Under the pieces are notes generated by a model. It was not told the origin of the DNA, searched no databases, and saw only the letters and a list, made by a program, of their open reading frames with translations. A stretch of 59,815 nucleotides of DNA from the NCBI GenBank assembly GCA_958412345.1, contig CATYSO010000013.1:1-59815 (forward strand), in the 5' to 3' direction. The DNA comes from an uncultured Collinsella sp. Its GTDB lineage: Bacteria; Actinomycetota; Coriobacteriia; Coriobacteriales; Coriobacteriaceae. The stretch's first letter is position 1. Each line of letters starts with the position of its first letter. A program made the translations under genes and the position numbers. Positions 24,947 to 35,533 of this stretch are shown in pieces.

Positions 24947-26161
24947 TTACTGGTAGCGTAGGCACTCCACCGGGTTGAGCTTTGCCGCGCGGCGAGCGGG
25001 GTAGAAGCCAAAGATTACGCCGATGCCGACGGAGACGGCGAAGGCCAGCAGCACCGTGGCGATTGAAAAGCTCGGTGTGATTTGCCCGCTGGCACCGAGC
25101 TCGCTGAGAACCCCTGATCCTGCGGCAAACATCGCGAGGCCCCAGGCCAGCAGATAGCCAATCAGGACACCCAGCAGGCCACCGGTGACGCACAGCGCCG
25201 AGGACTCGGCCAAAAACTGCGCGGTGATATCGCGACGACTGGCGCCCAGGGCACGGCGAATACCGATCTCGCGGATGCGCTCAGTCACGTTGGTGAGCAT
25301 CATATTCATAATACCGATCCCGCCGACAAGCAGCGAGATACTGGCGACAGCACCCATGATGAGCGAGAAGGCGCCCATAAAGGAGTTGAGTGCATCGATG
25401 GCGCTTTTCATGGAGGTCGCCGATACGCTGTCGTACTCATCATCCTCCGAGATGCCCTTCATCGCGCGCACCTTGGACTCGATGGTCTTGCAGAGCTCGT
25501 CCATGTCCGTGCCCTCGGCGGCAAGTGCCGTCACGCTGGGGAATGAAGGATTCTCGTCGCCAAACAGGCCGGAAATGGTTTCGCGTGGCATATACAGCGT
25601 AAGCGAGCCCATGGAGTCGCTGCCGCCATCAATCACGCCTACAATCTGCACCTCGCCGTTGGACACCTTGATGGTTTTTCCCAGTGCGTCCTGTTCGTTG
25701 CCGTAAAGCTGATCGGCGCCGCCACGGCTGATGAGCGCAACGCGCGAGCCTGATTGAGACTCGGCCTGTGAATAGACACGTCCCGCAACGAGCTTGCTGG
25801 CACCCACAGCGTCGAGCATGTCGCTATCGACACCCTGTGCCATGACGGTATAGCTTTTATCGCCGGTCTTGTACTCGGTATACGCGCTGTCGACAATGCC
25901 GATCTGTTCTATCTGCGGCACCAGTTTTTGAAGCTTCTGGACGTCAGAATCGGTGAGTTCTTGCGACGAATAGATTTGCACCATGCGTGCCGCATTGAGG
26001 CCTAGGCTATTGACCAAGCTGTTTTGGATGCCGCCGATGAGCGATGTCATGGCGATAACCGAGGCGATGCCGATGACAATGCCCAGGATGGTGAGCAGGC
26101 TGCGCCCCTTGTTGGCCTCGAGCGAGTGAAGTGCTTCTTGGATGAGGTCGCGCGTGCTCAC
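24947..26161 (-). CDS. MacB/FtsX-type ABC transporter permease
   Basis: A 404-residue permease of the MacB family. Residues 1-45 give the cytoplasmic start and first membrane helix (RSLLTILGIVIGIASVIAMTSL), ~50-275 an extracytoplasmic domain, then three C-terminal helices with the FtsX signature, including NMMLTNVTERIREIGIRRALGASRRDI near 290. GTG 26161 is set by AAGGAG upstream and a 4-base overlap with the ATPase stop. With the adaptor and ATPase it forms a tripartite-like export system for peptides or drugs; the substrate is unknown. Confidence 0.88.
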   Translation of the reverse strand: MSTRDLIQEALHSLEANKGRSLLTILGIVIGIASVIAMTSLIGGIQNSLVNSLGLNAARMVQIYSSQELTDSDVQKLQKLVPQIEQIGIVDSAYTEYKTGDKSYTVMAQGVDSDMLDAVGASKLVAGRVYSQAESQSGSRVALISRGGADQLYGNEQDALGKTIKVSNGEVQIVGVIDGGSDSMGSLTLYMPRETISGLFGDENPSFPSVTALAAEGTDMDELCKTIESKVRAMKGISEDDEYDSVSATSMKSAIDALNSFMGAFSLIMGAVASISLLVGGIGIMNMMLTNVTERIREIGIRRALGASRRDITAQFLAESSALCVTGGLLGVLIGYLLAWGLAMFAAGSGVLSELGASGQITPSFSIATVLLAFAVSVGIGVIFGFYPARRAAKLNPVECLRYQ

Positions 26162-26931
26162 ACCATCACTCCTTTCTGCGGGATGGTCGGGTCGGAGATC
26201 GTGGGTAGGCTATCGACGGCGCTGCGCAGGGTCCGCGGTGTATGTGGAATATACGCGCCGTCGTGAATACGACCGTCGCGGATGGTCACGGCACGGTCGG
26301 CCTCGGCGGCGATGCCGGGGTCGTGCGTGATGAGTATGATGGTCTTGCCGCGCTCCTGGAGCTTATGGAAGGTTTCCATGACGAGCGCTCCGGTGGCGGA
26401 GTCCAGGTTTCCCGTCGGCTCGTCGGCCAGAATGATGGGCGGGTCATTGACGAGGGCACGTGCGATGGCGACACGCTGCATCTGGCCGCCCGAGAGCTCG
26501 GATATGCGGTGGTCCCAGTGGTCGACGGGCAGCGTGACGGCCTGCAGCGCGTGCACGGCGCGCATTTCGCGCTGGCTACGGGGTACGTTGGTGTAGGCCA
26601 GCGGCAGCATGACGTTTTCGATAACCGACAGGCGCGGTAGCAGGTTGAAGCTCTGAAAGACAAAGCCGATGCTCAGGGCGCGGACTTCGGTGAGCTCGTC
26701 ATCATCGAGCTCGGCCACGTTGAGCCCTTGCAGGTAGTAGTCGCCCGCCGTCGGCTTATCCAGGCAACCTAGGATGTTCATGAGCGTCGACTTGCCCGAG
26801 CCCGAGGGGCCGGTAATGGCGACGAACTCGCCGGGATCTACCGCCAGGCTCACGTTGTGCAGGATATGGGCGCAGCCGGCCTCGCTCTCAAAGATGCGGT
26901 GCACGTTGCGGATGTCGATGACGGGACGCAT
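26158..26931 (-). CDS. MacB/LolD-type ABC transporter ATPase
   Basis: A 257-residue ATPase. Walker A is GPSGSGKST (about 41-49), the Q-loop lies in FVFQSFNLLPRL, the signature is LSGGQMQRVAIARAL (about 145-159), Walker B is IILADEPTGNLDS (about 166-178) and the switch His is in LITHDPGIA. It shares one base with the adaptor stop and four with the permease start. The C-terminal ~30 residues extend beyond the usual MacB-type ATPase length. Confidence 0.92.
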   Translation of the reverse strand: MRPVIDIRNVHRIFESEAGCAHILHNVSLAVDPGEFVAITGPSGSGKSTLMNILGCLDKPTAGDYYLQGLNVAELDDDELTEVRALSIGFVFQSFNLLPRLSVIENVMLPLAYTNVPRSQREMRAVHALQAVTLPVDHWDHRISELSGGQMQRVAIARALVNDPPIILADEPTGNLDSATGALVMETFHKLQERGKTIILITHDPGIAAEADRAVTIRDGRIHDGAYIPHTPRTLRSAVDSLPTISDPTIPQKGVMV

Positions 26932-28364
26932 TACATACCCTCGTCGGCAGACGTACTGCCCGAATCCGCGCTGTAGCCGCCGTCAGCCGTTGCGTCCGCC
27001 CCGTTGTCCATGACGAGGGTGTCGCCATCGCGTAGCTTGGTAACCGGCACGTCAGGGTTGATTTCGTTGCCCTGGTCGTCGCGCTTGACCTGTGTCTTGC
27101 CGACTACGGCTTCGTTGTCGTTTTGCGTCACGACGGTCACCTTCACGCGACGGGTTTGCTTGCCCTCGTCATCAGTCGCCACGTTGACGTAATAGTGTTC
27201 GCCGTCTTCGGTCATGAGCGCCATCGTCGGCACCATCACCACGTCGTCGAGCTGCTCGGTCACCACCGATACCTCGGCCGTCATGCCCGGCTTCAGGCGC
27301 GCGTCGGGCGCCTCGATGAGAATGTCGACGTTAAAGGTCACGCTGCCGCCGCCGTTGTTGGAGTCGGAGTTTGCCACCGAGGCGATGGCGGTGACCGTTC
27401 CCTGGCTCACGATATCGGGAAACGCGGGATACGTGACGTTGGCGCTCTGCCCAACGGCGATCTTGGCGATGTCCTTTTCGCCCACCTGCACGGTCACCTT
27501 CATCTTGGATAGGTCGGCGATCTGCATGCACTGCTTGCCGCCACTCGTATCGCTTTCGCCCATGATCATGCCGCCTGTTACCGTGGCGCCCACCTTGGCG
27601 TTGAGCTCCACGATGCTGCCCGAGCTCGGGGCCGTGACCGTACGGCTGGCGGCCTTGGCGTTCGCCTGGTCGAGGTTTGCCTGGGCCGATGCGAGGCTGC
27701 GCTGCGCGGCCGATACGGCGTTCGTGTCCGCTGATGCGGCGGAGATGCCAGCCGCTGCGGAAGCTCCATCGACGTCCGTCGTTGGGGTGGCCTGCGCGGC
27801 AGCTGCGGCTTTCTGCGCGTTCGCAAGGTCTTCCTGAGCGGCTGCAACTGCACGCTGCGCCTCGGCAACGTTGCGATCGAGCTCGTCGTTTTTAATGGTC
27901 ATGAGCACGTCGCCCTCGTTGACGGATTGGCCTGCCTGCACGTTGATCGAATCGACCGTGCCGTCAACAGAAGGGGAGACCACTGAGGACGAAATGGGTT
28001 TGAGCTGGCCTTTCGCCTCGACCGTTGTGGTAAACGTGCCCTCGGTCACCATGTCGGTTACAGGCCCGCTAGCGCCCTGAGGCTGCGCATTGATAACCAG
28101 GGTTGCGACAATGGCAATGAGCGCGATGGCACCCACGATGCCGGCGGCAATACCGCGTCGAATCAGCTTTTTGCGTCGACGTTCGGCACGTTTTGCCTTG
28201 AGCTTGGCATATGCCTCTTCATCGGATATCTCGGCCGCATCGTTCGTGCGTCCGCTCTGCTTGTCGGTGTGTGCGTTTGTAATCAGAGGAATCGTTTCGG
28301 TGGCACCTTCGGGCGTGTGCTCGGTATCATCCGGGCCCGGGGTGATGGTGGGGACATTCGGCAT
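26931..28364 (-). CDS. Efflux periplasmic/extracytoplasmic adaptor (HlyD/MacA-like)
   Basis: A 477-residue membrane-fusion-type protein. Residues ~1-70 are cytoplasmic and polar, with a basic KAKRAERRRKKLIRRG stretch, followed by one membrane helix (AAGIVGAIALIAIVATLVI). Next come the paired lipoyl-like halves (VEGTFTTTVEAKGQLKPISSSVV... and VTAPSSGSIVELNAKVGATV) flanking a coiled coil rich in Ala/Gln, then a beta-barrel domain, and an Asp/Ser/Gly-rich tail. ATG 28364 follows AAGGAG by 6 bases. It is the first gene of the MacAB-like operon. Confidence 0.87.
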   Translation of the reverse strand: MPNVPTITPGPDDTEHTPEGATETIPLITNAHTDKQSGRTNDAAEISDEEAYAKLKAKRAERRRKKLIRRGIAAGIVGAIALIAIVATLVINAQPQGASGPVTDMVTEGTFTTTVEAKGQLKPISSSVVSPSVDGTVDSINVQAGQSVNEGDVLMTIKNDELDRNVAEAQRAVAAAQEDLANAQKAAAAAQATPTTDVDGASAAAGISAASADTNAVSAAQRSLASAQANLDQANAKAASRTVTAPSSGSIVELNAKVGATVTGGMIMGESDTSGGKQCMQIADLSKMKVTVQVGEKDIAKIAVGQSANVTYPAFPDIVSQGTVTAIASVANSDSNNGGGSVTFNVDILIEAPDARLKPGMTAEVSVVTEQLDDVVMVPTMALMTEDGEHYYVNVATDDEGKQTRRVKVTVVTQNDNEAVVGKTQVKRDDQGNEINPDVPVTKLRDGDTLVMDNGADATADGGYSADSGSTSADEGM

Positions 28365-28398
28365 AGCGTCTCCTTTATAGAAAGAACCTTGATAAGTA

Positions 28399-28428
28399 TA
28401 TGCGCCCACCGGTTGGGGTGGGCGCATA
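28399..28428 (-). terminator. Hairpin downstream of the L,D-transpeptidase gene
   Basis: Twelve perfect pairs (28399-28410 with 28417-28428) around a 6-base loop. On the minus strand it is followed by a moderately T-rich tract, so it is a plausible terminator between the transpeptidase gene and the efflux operon. Confidence 0.6.
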
Positions 28429-28496
28429 GAACGGTTTCTTTCGGAACTGTTAGATTGGTCGCAGCGGTTCCACGTTGTAGGAATGCGCGCGTTGCA

Positions 28497-30212
28497 CTAT
28501 GAGTGGACAACCACGCACAGGCCGACTTTGATGCAGTCGTGAAGTGCCTTGGCGTCTGCCAGGCGCAGATTGATGCAACCGTGGCTGCCGCACCACTTGT
28601 AGGAGTTGGGGTCGTCAAAGCTCTTGTCGTTTTGCCACGTTGCATCGTGGAAGCCGACCATGTTTCCCTCAAACGGCATCCAATAGCTTACCGGGCTCTC
28701 GTATTTGGGCTTGCCGGTCTCGGGGTCCTTGGCACCGATGAGTTTGCTGGCGCCGTCGTTGCTGTTGATCTGCCAGACGCCCTCGGGCGTGGCGTCCTCG
28801 CCCGGCTTTCCCGAGATAAAGTTGGCCTCCCACACGATATTGCCGCTCTCGTCGTAGTAGCGCGCGTGCTGCTCGGACAGATCGACATCGACGTATGCCT
28901 TCCAGTCGGGCTCTCCCTTTGCGGTAAAGGTGTCGGCTTTCTGGGAGTATTTGATCTCGATTTCGCCGGTCTGCTTGTTGTTAATGGCATCCTCGACCTG
29001 CCTTGCGAGCGAGCTGCTGTCGATGGACCAACCAAAGTCGCCGCCTTCGACGGCGCACTGCTTGCCATCGGCGCGCGTCCACCAGCGAGTGGAGCCCACG
29101 GTATTAAAGCCGTTGGCGAGCTCGGCTGCCCAGCTGCTGATCTGCGACGTATCGAGCGTGGGGTTGGCCGGATCGGCAAAGCTGATCCACTGCAACACGG
29201 AGCTGCCATCAACCTTTCCGGCATCCTCGCCGTTGAGCTTGAGGGTCACGTTGACGCCCAGGAAGTTGTTGGCAGCATCGCATGCAGCCTGAATCTGATC
29301 ATCGGTCAGCGTTCCATTGAGCGGCTCATAGGCATCGTTGCCGAGCTTAGAAAGATCTACGGTCTCGGCCAGCGAGGCAAGCTCGAGCTCGGCATACTTA
29401 ATGACATGCTCGCGGTTGAGTTTTTCGTTGGAGCGCGCCTTCTCGACGGTAAACTTGCCGGCCTGCTCGTCATAGGAGCTATTGGCCTCGAACGCGCCCG
29501 AACGGCCCTCGTTAAACTCGTCGATGGCGGCGCCCAGATCCTTCTCAAACTGCTTTTGGTCAAAGGTGTCGGAGAGCATGGACAGGTCGACGTCTTGATC
29601 AAGATCGACTTCGTTGGAGCTAGCGGTTGTTTTGGTCTTGCCGCTTAAGGATTCTACAAGGCGGACAGGCCATACAAAGGCTTCGTTGTGGTTGATGATC
29701 TCTTTTGCGGCAGCTTCGCCGTCTACGATGGGCTCATCGGACTCGGGCTGATAGGTCCAGCTAAAGTCATCGCCCGTCACGGTGAGCTTATAGTGCTTCC
29801 ATGCCGAGTTGACCTTGGCGGCGGCAGACGAAGCGTTGGAGAACGAGACGTCGACGCCGGCGATGGTGGTGTTGGGGTAGGCTACCTGCGAAAACGCTAC
29901 GACGCCTACGATATAGACAATGACGATAAGACCCAGGACGACAAAGAGCGTCGTCTTTTTGCCCGACTTATTGTTCTCGGCGGGTTTGCGTGCGGGGCCG
30001 CGATCGCCTCGAGCGTGCGTGGGGGGCTGCTTGGGCGCATTGCCGTTTGCCTTGCGCTGCTGACGTTGCTGGTTCGGGCGTTGCGAAGTGTTTGTCGCAC
30101 CACGCTGCTGACCGTGGCTCGGCGCGATAGGACGCGGCGACTGAACGCCGCCGGTGTGCCTGCTCGGCTGCTGCGGATCGGGAATCAGTTGAGTTCGATC
30201 GTTTTGCGACAT
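28497..30212 (-). CDS. L,D-transpeptidase (YkuD) with N-terminal membrane anchor and peptidoglycan-binding domains
   Basis: Forms 3-3 cross-links in peptidoglycan or attaches proteins to it. The 571-residue protein starts with ~85 Pro/Gln/Arg-rich cytoplasmic residues, then a membrane helix (TTLFVVLGLIVIVYIVGVVAF). About residues 120-400 hold PG-binding-4-like repeats, and the C-terminal YkuD domain ends with SHGCINLRLADAKALHD, the catalytic Cys being about 546. ATG 30212 has GAAGGA 10 bases upstream; ATG 30221 lies too close to it. It is monocistronic. Confidence 0.9.
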   Translation of the reverse strand: MSQNDRTQLIPDPQQPSRHTGGVQSPRPIAPSHGQQRGATNTSQRPNQQRQQRKANGNAPKQPPTHARGDRGPARKPAENNKSGKKTTLFVVLGLIVIVYIVGVVAFSQVAYPNTTIAGVDVSFSNASSAAAKVNSAWKHYKLTVTGDDFSWTYQPESDEPIVDGEAAAKEIINHNEAFVWPVRLVESLSGKTKTTASSNEVDLDQDVDLSMLSDTFDQKQFEKDLGAAIDEFNEGRSGAFEANSSYDEQAGKFTVEKARSNEKLNREHVIKYAELELASLAETVDLSKLGNDAYEPLNGTLTDDQIQAACDAANNFLGVNVTLKLNGEDAGKVDGSSVLQWISFADPANPTLDTSQISSWAAELANGFNTVGSTRWWTRADGKQCAVEGGDFGWSIDSSSLARQVEDAINNKQTGEIEIKYSQKADTFTAKGEPDWKAYVDVDLSEQHARYYDESGNIVWEANFISGKPGEDATPEGVWQINSNDGASKLIGAKDPETGKPKYESPVSYWMPFEGNMVGFHDATWQNDKSFDDPNSYKWCGSHGCINLRLADAKALHDCIKVGLCVVVHS

Positions 30213-30315
30213 CGTATGCATATCCTTCGAATTTCGCCTTGTGGCTCATCGTGTTTTTACTGGGCTTGCATTATAGCGATTACCTAGTTGATTGTGGTAT
30301 GGAAACGGTGGCATT

Positions 30316-30347
30316 CAAAAGAGGTGGGACATTTGTCCCACCTTTAA
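30316..30347 (-). terminator. Palindromic terminator of the L-serine dehydratase gene
   Basis: A 22-base palindrome at 30322-30343 (ten pairs around TT) carries GGGACA and its complement. Read on the minus strand it is followed by CTCTTTTG, so it fits a terminator 15 bases after the sdaA stop. Confidence 0.7.
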
Positions 30348-30361
30348 GTCGTCCTTTGTCG

Positions 30362-31969
30362 CTATCCGCACACACCGCATTTTGCACAGGCCGAAAGCGC
30401 GGCCGGAGCCTGCGCGATGCCGCCCTTGGCCGTCTCGCGCAGCGTGGCCGGCAACGCGTGGCCCACCGAGAGCATGACGTGCGCCATCTGGTCAAACGGC
30501 ACCAGGCTCTTAATGCCGGCGAGGGCAAGCTGTGCGGAGCTAAAGGCGGCTGCCACGCCGATGGCGTTGCGGTTTTGGCAGGGTACCTCCACGAGGCCAC
30601 CGACGGGGTCGCAAACAAGGCCCAGCAGGTTACTCAGGGCGATGGAACTGGCGTCGAGCGCCTGCTCGGGCGTGCCGCCGAGCATCTGCACCAGCGCGGC
30701 GGCAGCCATGGCGGCCGCGCTTCCTACCTCGGCTTGGCAGCCGCCCTCGGCGCCGGCAACGCAGGCGCTCGTGGTGAGGTTGAGGCCGATGGCGGCTGCG
30801 CAGTAGAGGGCGTCCATTACCTGCTCGTCGTCGAGTTGCAGGTGGTCGGCGAGCGCCAACACGCAGCCGGGTACGACGCCTGCGGAGCCGGCCGTGGGGG
30901 CGGCGACGATCACGCCCATGGTGGCTGAGCGCTCGAGCACGGCCATGGCGCGGGCCACGGCATCGGTCTGGACGGCGCCCATCAGGCTTGTGCTTAGATC
31001 GTTTCGGCCGCTGGCATCGACGAGCTTTGCCTCGCCGCCGATGAGGCCGCCGAGCGAGCGCTGCGGATTGACGATGGGGGCTGTGGTCTCTTCGCGCATA
31101 ACCTCGAGTACGCGGCGCATGGCATCGACGGCGTGGGCCTCGCCGGTCAGGCCCGCCTCGCGTACGGCCATGACGGCGCCGATGCTGAGCCCCAGTTCCT
31201 TGCACGCATCGAGCAGCTGCTCTCCGTCGTCGAAGATTTCCTTTGCCGAGACGCCGGGGGAGAGCGACGAGGCAGAACCGGGGAGCTCGATAAAGGTCGC
31301 GTAATCGACATTGTCGAGCTTGCGTAGCATCGGGATAACGGTGTCGTCTGGCGCGCCGTCGGTCTCAAAGACGGAGTAGGCCTGGCCGCCCACTTCGGTG
31401 CGGTAGGTGCGGCAGAAGGCGATGTTCACGTGTGCGTAGGCGAGCAGGTTCGTGAGCGCGGCAAGCACGCCGGGGACGTCCTGGTGCGCCACGAAGAGCG
31501 TGGAATACATGCCCGAGATGTCGACACCGACGCCGTTGATGCGGCTGATGCGCATCTTGCCGCCGCCCAGGCTCTCACCGCGGACCTGTGCCGTGGCGCC
31601 CGTGTCGTCGACCATGTCGATGTCGACGGTGTTGGGGTGGATGGAGGCGTCGTCGCCCTTGATGTCAAAGTGATATTCGAGGCCCTGCTCGCGTGCGAGG
31701 TCGAAGGCCTGCTTGATGTTCTCGTCATCGGTGTCGAGGCCCAGGATGCCTGCGACGAGCGCACGGTCGGTGCCGTGGCCGCGGTAGGTGTGGGCGAAGG
31801 AGTTCCACAGACCAAAGGTGACTTTGGTGATGCGGCCTTCCAGCAGGCTGGCGGCAACTTGGGCGCACCGCAGGGCGCCGGCGGTGTGCGATGAACTGGG
31901 GCCGACCATGACGGGGCCCAAGATCTCGAATGCCGAGGTCGTAGCTAGTGTTTGCGGCTTGCCTGCCAT
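30362..31969 (-). CDS. sdaA: L-serine ammonia-lyase, iron-sulfur type, single chain
   Basis: Converts L-serine to pyruvate and ammonia with a 4Fe-4S cluster. The 535-residue protein joins the beta part (SAFEILGPVMVGPSSSHTAGALR, then an ACT-like domain) to the alpha part, where LTTSACVAGAEGGCQAEVG and GLVCDPVGGLVEVPC provide cluster cysteines; it ends CAKCGVCG. This is the fused layout of proteobacterial SdaA rather than the split form of Firmicutes. ATG 31969 follows AGGAG by 5 bases; an upstream in-frame start lacks a site. Confidence 0.92.
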   Translation of the reverse strand: MAGKPQTLATTSAFEILGPVMVGPSSSHTAGALRCAQVAASLLEGRITKVTFGLWNSFAHTYRGHGTDRALVAGILGLDTDDENIKQAFDLAREQGLEYHFDIKGDDASIHPNTVDIDMVDDTGATAQVRGESLGGGKMRISRINGVGVDISGMYSTLFVAHQDVPGVLAALTNLLAYAHVNIAFCRTYRTEVGGQAYSVFETDGAPDDTVIPMLRKLDNVDYATFIELPGSASSLSPGVSAKEIFDDGEQLLDACKELGLSIGAVMAVREAGLTGEAHAVDAMRRVLEVMREETTAPIVNPQRSLGGLIGGEAKLVDASGRNDLSTSLMGAVQTDAVARAMAVLERSATMGVIVAAPTAGSAGVVPGCVLALADHLQLDDEQVMDALYCAAAIGLNLTTSACVAGAEGGCQAEVGSAAAMAAAALVQMLGGTPEQALDASSIALSNLLGLVCDPVGGLVEVPCQNRNAIGVAAAFSSAQLALAGIKSLVPFDQMAHVMLSVGHALPATLRETAKGGIAQAPAALSACAKCGVCG

Positions 31970-31992
31970 ATGCGCTCCTGTTCTATCCCGTC

Positions 31993-32113
31993 GTCCCGAG
32001 GGACGGGGCATAAGGTCGCCTGCTCGGACAGTCCTGCTCGCACGGAGAGCACATTAAGTGCTCTCCGGCTCGTGCGGAACTCGCGATCGACCTTATGCCC
32101 CGCCCCTCGGGAC
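31993..32113. repeat. Long imperfect palindrome with nested inner hairpin
   Basis: 26-base arms (31993-32018, 32088-32113) differ at one position. The 69-base middle contains a further perfect 9-bp hairpin (GGAGAGCAC and GTGCTCTCC near 32044-32066). It sits in the leader/promoter region upstream of sdaA. The rest of 32114-32204 shows no other feature. Confidence 0.9.
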
Positions 32114-32204
32114 TAAGGATACATGGTTGGAGTGCCCGTGCTGCAAAATTCATTAGCTAGTGACGCAGCGTAGGCTCATATCGAAACATCTTCACTACCG
32201 GATT

Positions 32205-32243
32205 AATAAAAAAGAAGTACCGCTTGGGGGCGGTACTTCTTTT
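32205..32243 (-). terminator. Rho-independent terminator of metK
   Basis: A 13-bp stem (32211-32223 with 32230-32242) around six bases, flanked by an A-run on the plus strand at 32207-32213 that becomes the T-run when read from metK. Confidence 0.88.
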
Positions 32244-32280
32244 GAAAGCGTGTGCGTGTTGTGACCTTGGTGGTTTTCAA

Positions 32281-33561
<1,281 letters not shown>

Positions 33562-33666
33562 GATTGTCCTTTCAAAAACGTGTCCCGGCGACCGTTACCA
33601 TTCCGCCGGGCTCTCTATGCAAGGGCACATCATAGCGCGTAAATCAAACATTCACACCCTTTCCGC

Positions 33667-33767
33667 ACCTACTCATTGGGGACAGACTTAAATGAGTAGC
33701 CTTAAACTAAGAATGTCCGCAATGACTACAACGACTGGTCATTTAAGTCTGTCACCAATGAGTAGGT
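33667..33767. repeat. Long imperfect palindrome between metK and gltX
   Basis: 29-base arms (33667-33695, 33739-33767) differ at one position and carry GGACAGACTTAAATGA; the middle is 43 bases. It lies between divergent genes. Confidence 0.92.
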
Positions 33768-33776
33768 CGGTGCCCT

Positions 33777-33807
33777 TTGTGCGGAGGTTGCTTTGATGCT
33801 TTATACT
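33777..33807 (+). promoter_or_regulatory. Possible gltX promoter
   Basis: TATACT at 33802-33807 is a good -10 box; TTTGTG at 33777-33782 is a weak -35 with a long 19-base gap. It starts just past the palindrome. Confidence 0.4.
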
Positions 33808-33847
33808 GATGCGGTTAGACATCCATCCTGCAATCGAGGAGATTTCC

Positions 33848-35323
33848 ATGGCATCAGACGTTCGCGTCCGCTTTGCACCCTCACCGACGGGCAAGCTGCA
33901 CATCGGCGGCGCCCGCACCGCTATCTATAACTGGGCTTTCGCCCGTGCTAATGGCGGCACGTTCATCCTGCGCATCGATGACACCGACCCCACCCGCTCC
34001 ACCGACGAGAACACGCAGATTATCCTGCGCGCCATGCGCTGGCTGGGCCTGGACTGGGACGAGGGGCCCGAGGTGGGCGGCGACTATGGCCCTTACGCAC
34101 AGACCGAGCGCCTGGACCTGTACAAGCAGGCCGCCCAGAAGCTCTGGGACGAGGGCAAGGCCTATCCCTGCTTCTGCACCAAGGAGCAGCTCGACGCCGA
34201 CCGCAAGGCCGCCCAGGAGCGTAAGGACCCCTTCCAGGGCTATCAGCGCCGCTGCCGCGATCTTGATCCCGAGGAGGCACGTCGTCGCATCGAGGCCGGT
34301 GAGCCCTACGTCCTGCGCATCAAGGTGCCCGAGGACCGCGGCGACGTCGTCATCCACGACGCCGTCCACGGCGAGGTGACCTTCGACGCCAAGGAGCTCG
34401 ACGACTTTGTCATCTTCCGCTCCGACGGCACGCCCACGTACAACTTCGCGACCGTCGTCGACGATGCCATGATGAAGATCACCCACGTCATCCGCGGCGA
34501 CGACCACCTGTCCAACACCCCGCGCCAGGTCATGGTCTACGAGGCCCTCGGCGCGCCCGTGCCCACGTTCGCCCACATCTCCATGATCCTGGGCGCCGAC
34601 GGCAAGAAGCTCTCCAAGCGCCACGGCGCCACCTCGGTGGAGGAGTACCGCGACGCCGGCTATCTGTCCGACGCCTTCGTCAACTACCTGGCGCTGCTCG
34701 GCTGGTCGCTCGACGGCGAGACCACGATCATCCCTCGCGACGTTCTGGCCAGCAAGTTCTCCCTCGACCGCATCTCCAAGAACCCGGCGACCTTCGACCC
34801 CAAGAAGCTCGACTGGGTTAATGCCGAGTACATCAACGGCATGTCCGACGCTCAGTTTGCCGACGAGATCATGGTCCCCGAGCTGCACGAGGCGGGCCTG
34901 ATCGAGGGCAATGTTGAGTACGGTGAGGACTGGATCGACGCGCTTGCCGCGATCGTCAAGCCGCGCACCAAGATGCCAGCCGACGCCGTAACCGTTGCCG
35001 CTCCCATTTTTGCCACGGCCGAGACGCTCGAGTATGACGAGAAGTCCGTCAACAAGGGCCTGGTCAAGGAGGGCATGGGCGCCATTCTTGACGCCGCCAA
35101 GACCGCGCTCGAGGGCGTGGACGAGTGGACGGCTGCCAACATCGACGCTGCGCTTGAGCCGCTGCCCGAGCAGATGGACCTTAAGAAGCGCGTGGTCTTC
35201 CAGGCCGTGCGCGTCGCCGTCTGCGGCAACATGGTGAGCCCTCCGCTGGGTGAGACCATGGCACTCGTCGGCCGCGACGACTGTCTGGCGCGCATCGACC
35301 GCGCCCGCACGATGGCGCTGTAG
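33848..35323 (+). CDS. gltX: Glutamyl-tRNA synthetase
   Basis: Charges tRNA-Glu, whose product is also the first substrate of C5-pathway tetrapyrrole synthesis. The 491-residue class I synthetase has FAPSPTGKLHIGGARTA (about 8-24) and the KMSKS-equivalent KKLSKRHG (about 256-263), with a zinc-site-like CFCTKEQ (about 112-118). ATG 33848 is set by GAGGAG 5-6 bases upstream; the in-frame ATG at 33809 lies only a few bases after the putative -10. Monocistronic. Confidence 0.95.
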   Translation: MASDVRVRFAPSPTGKLHIGGARTAIYNWAFARANGGTFILRIDDTDPTRSTDENTQIILRAMRWLGLDWDEGPEVGGDYGPYAQTERLDLYKQAAQKLWDEGKAYPCFCTKEQLDADRKAAQERKDPFQGYQRRCRDLDPEEARRRIEAGEPYVLRIKVPEDRGDVVIHDAVHGEVTFDAKELDDFVIFRSDGTPTYNFATVVDDAMMKITHVIRGDDHLSNTPRQVMVYEALGAPVPTFAHISMILGADGKKLSKRHGATSVEEYRDAGYLSDAFVNYLALLGWSLDGETTIIPRDVLASKFSLDRISKNPATFDPKKLDWVNAEYINGMSDAQFADEIMVPELHEAGLIEGNVEYGEDWIDALAAIVKPRTKMPADAVTVAAPIFATAETLEYDEKSVNKGLVKEGMGAILDAAKTALEGVDEWTAANIDAALEPLPEQMDLKKRVVFQAVRVAVCGNMVSPPLGETMALVGRDDCLARIDRARTMAL

Positions 35324-35346
35324 TAGACGCGCAAACGCATGTATCC

Positions 35347-35379
35347 GAGCCCCGTTCCCTCGAGCGGGGCTCTTGTTTC
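35347..35379 (+). terminator. Rho-independent terminator of gltX
   Basis: Stem GAGCCCCG (35347-35354) with CGGGGCTC (35365-35372), 10-base loop, then TTGTTTCT. Confidence 0.88.
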
Positions 35380-35400
35380 TGTACCGATGAGTGGGTTGCT

Positions 35401-35500
35401 GGGACAAAATAATCAGTAGTGTTTGTCCCATGTTCGAGTGACGCAACGAGCTCAACACTCGTATCGGCCATGGGACAAACTCTACTGATTATTTTGTCCC
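35401..35500. repeat. Long imperfect palindrome upstream of priA
   Basis: 32-base arms (35401-35432, 35469-35500) differ at one position. Each arm is itself bracketed by GGGACAAA and TTTGTCCC. The 36-base middle holds a smaller hairpin (CGAGTG with CACTCG). The palindrome ends 33 bases before the priA start. Confidence 0.92.
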
Positions 35501-35533
35501 ACCCCTTTCAGGTCCGTTCGTTAGAGGTGGTGT

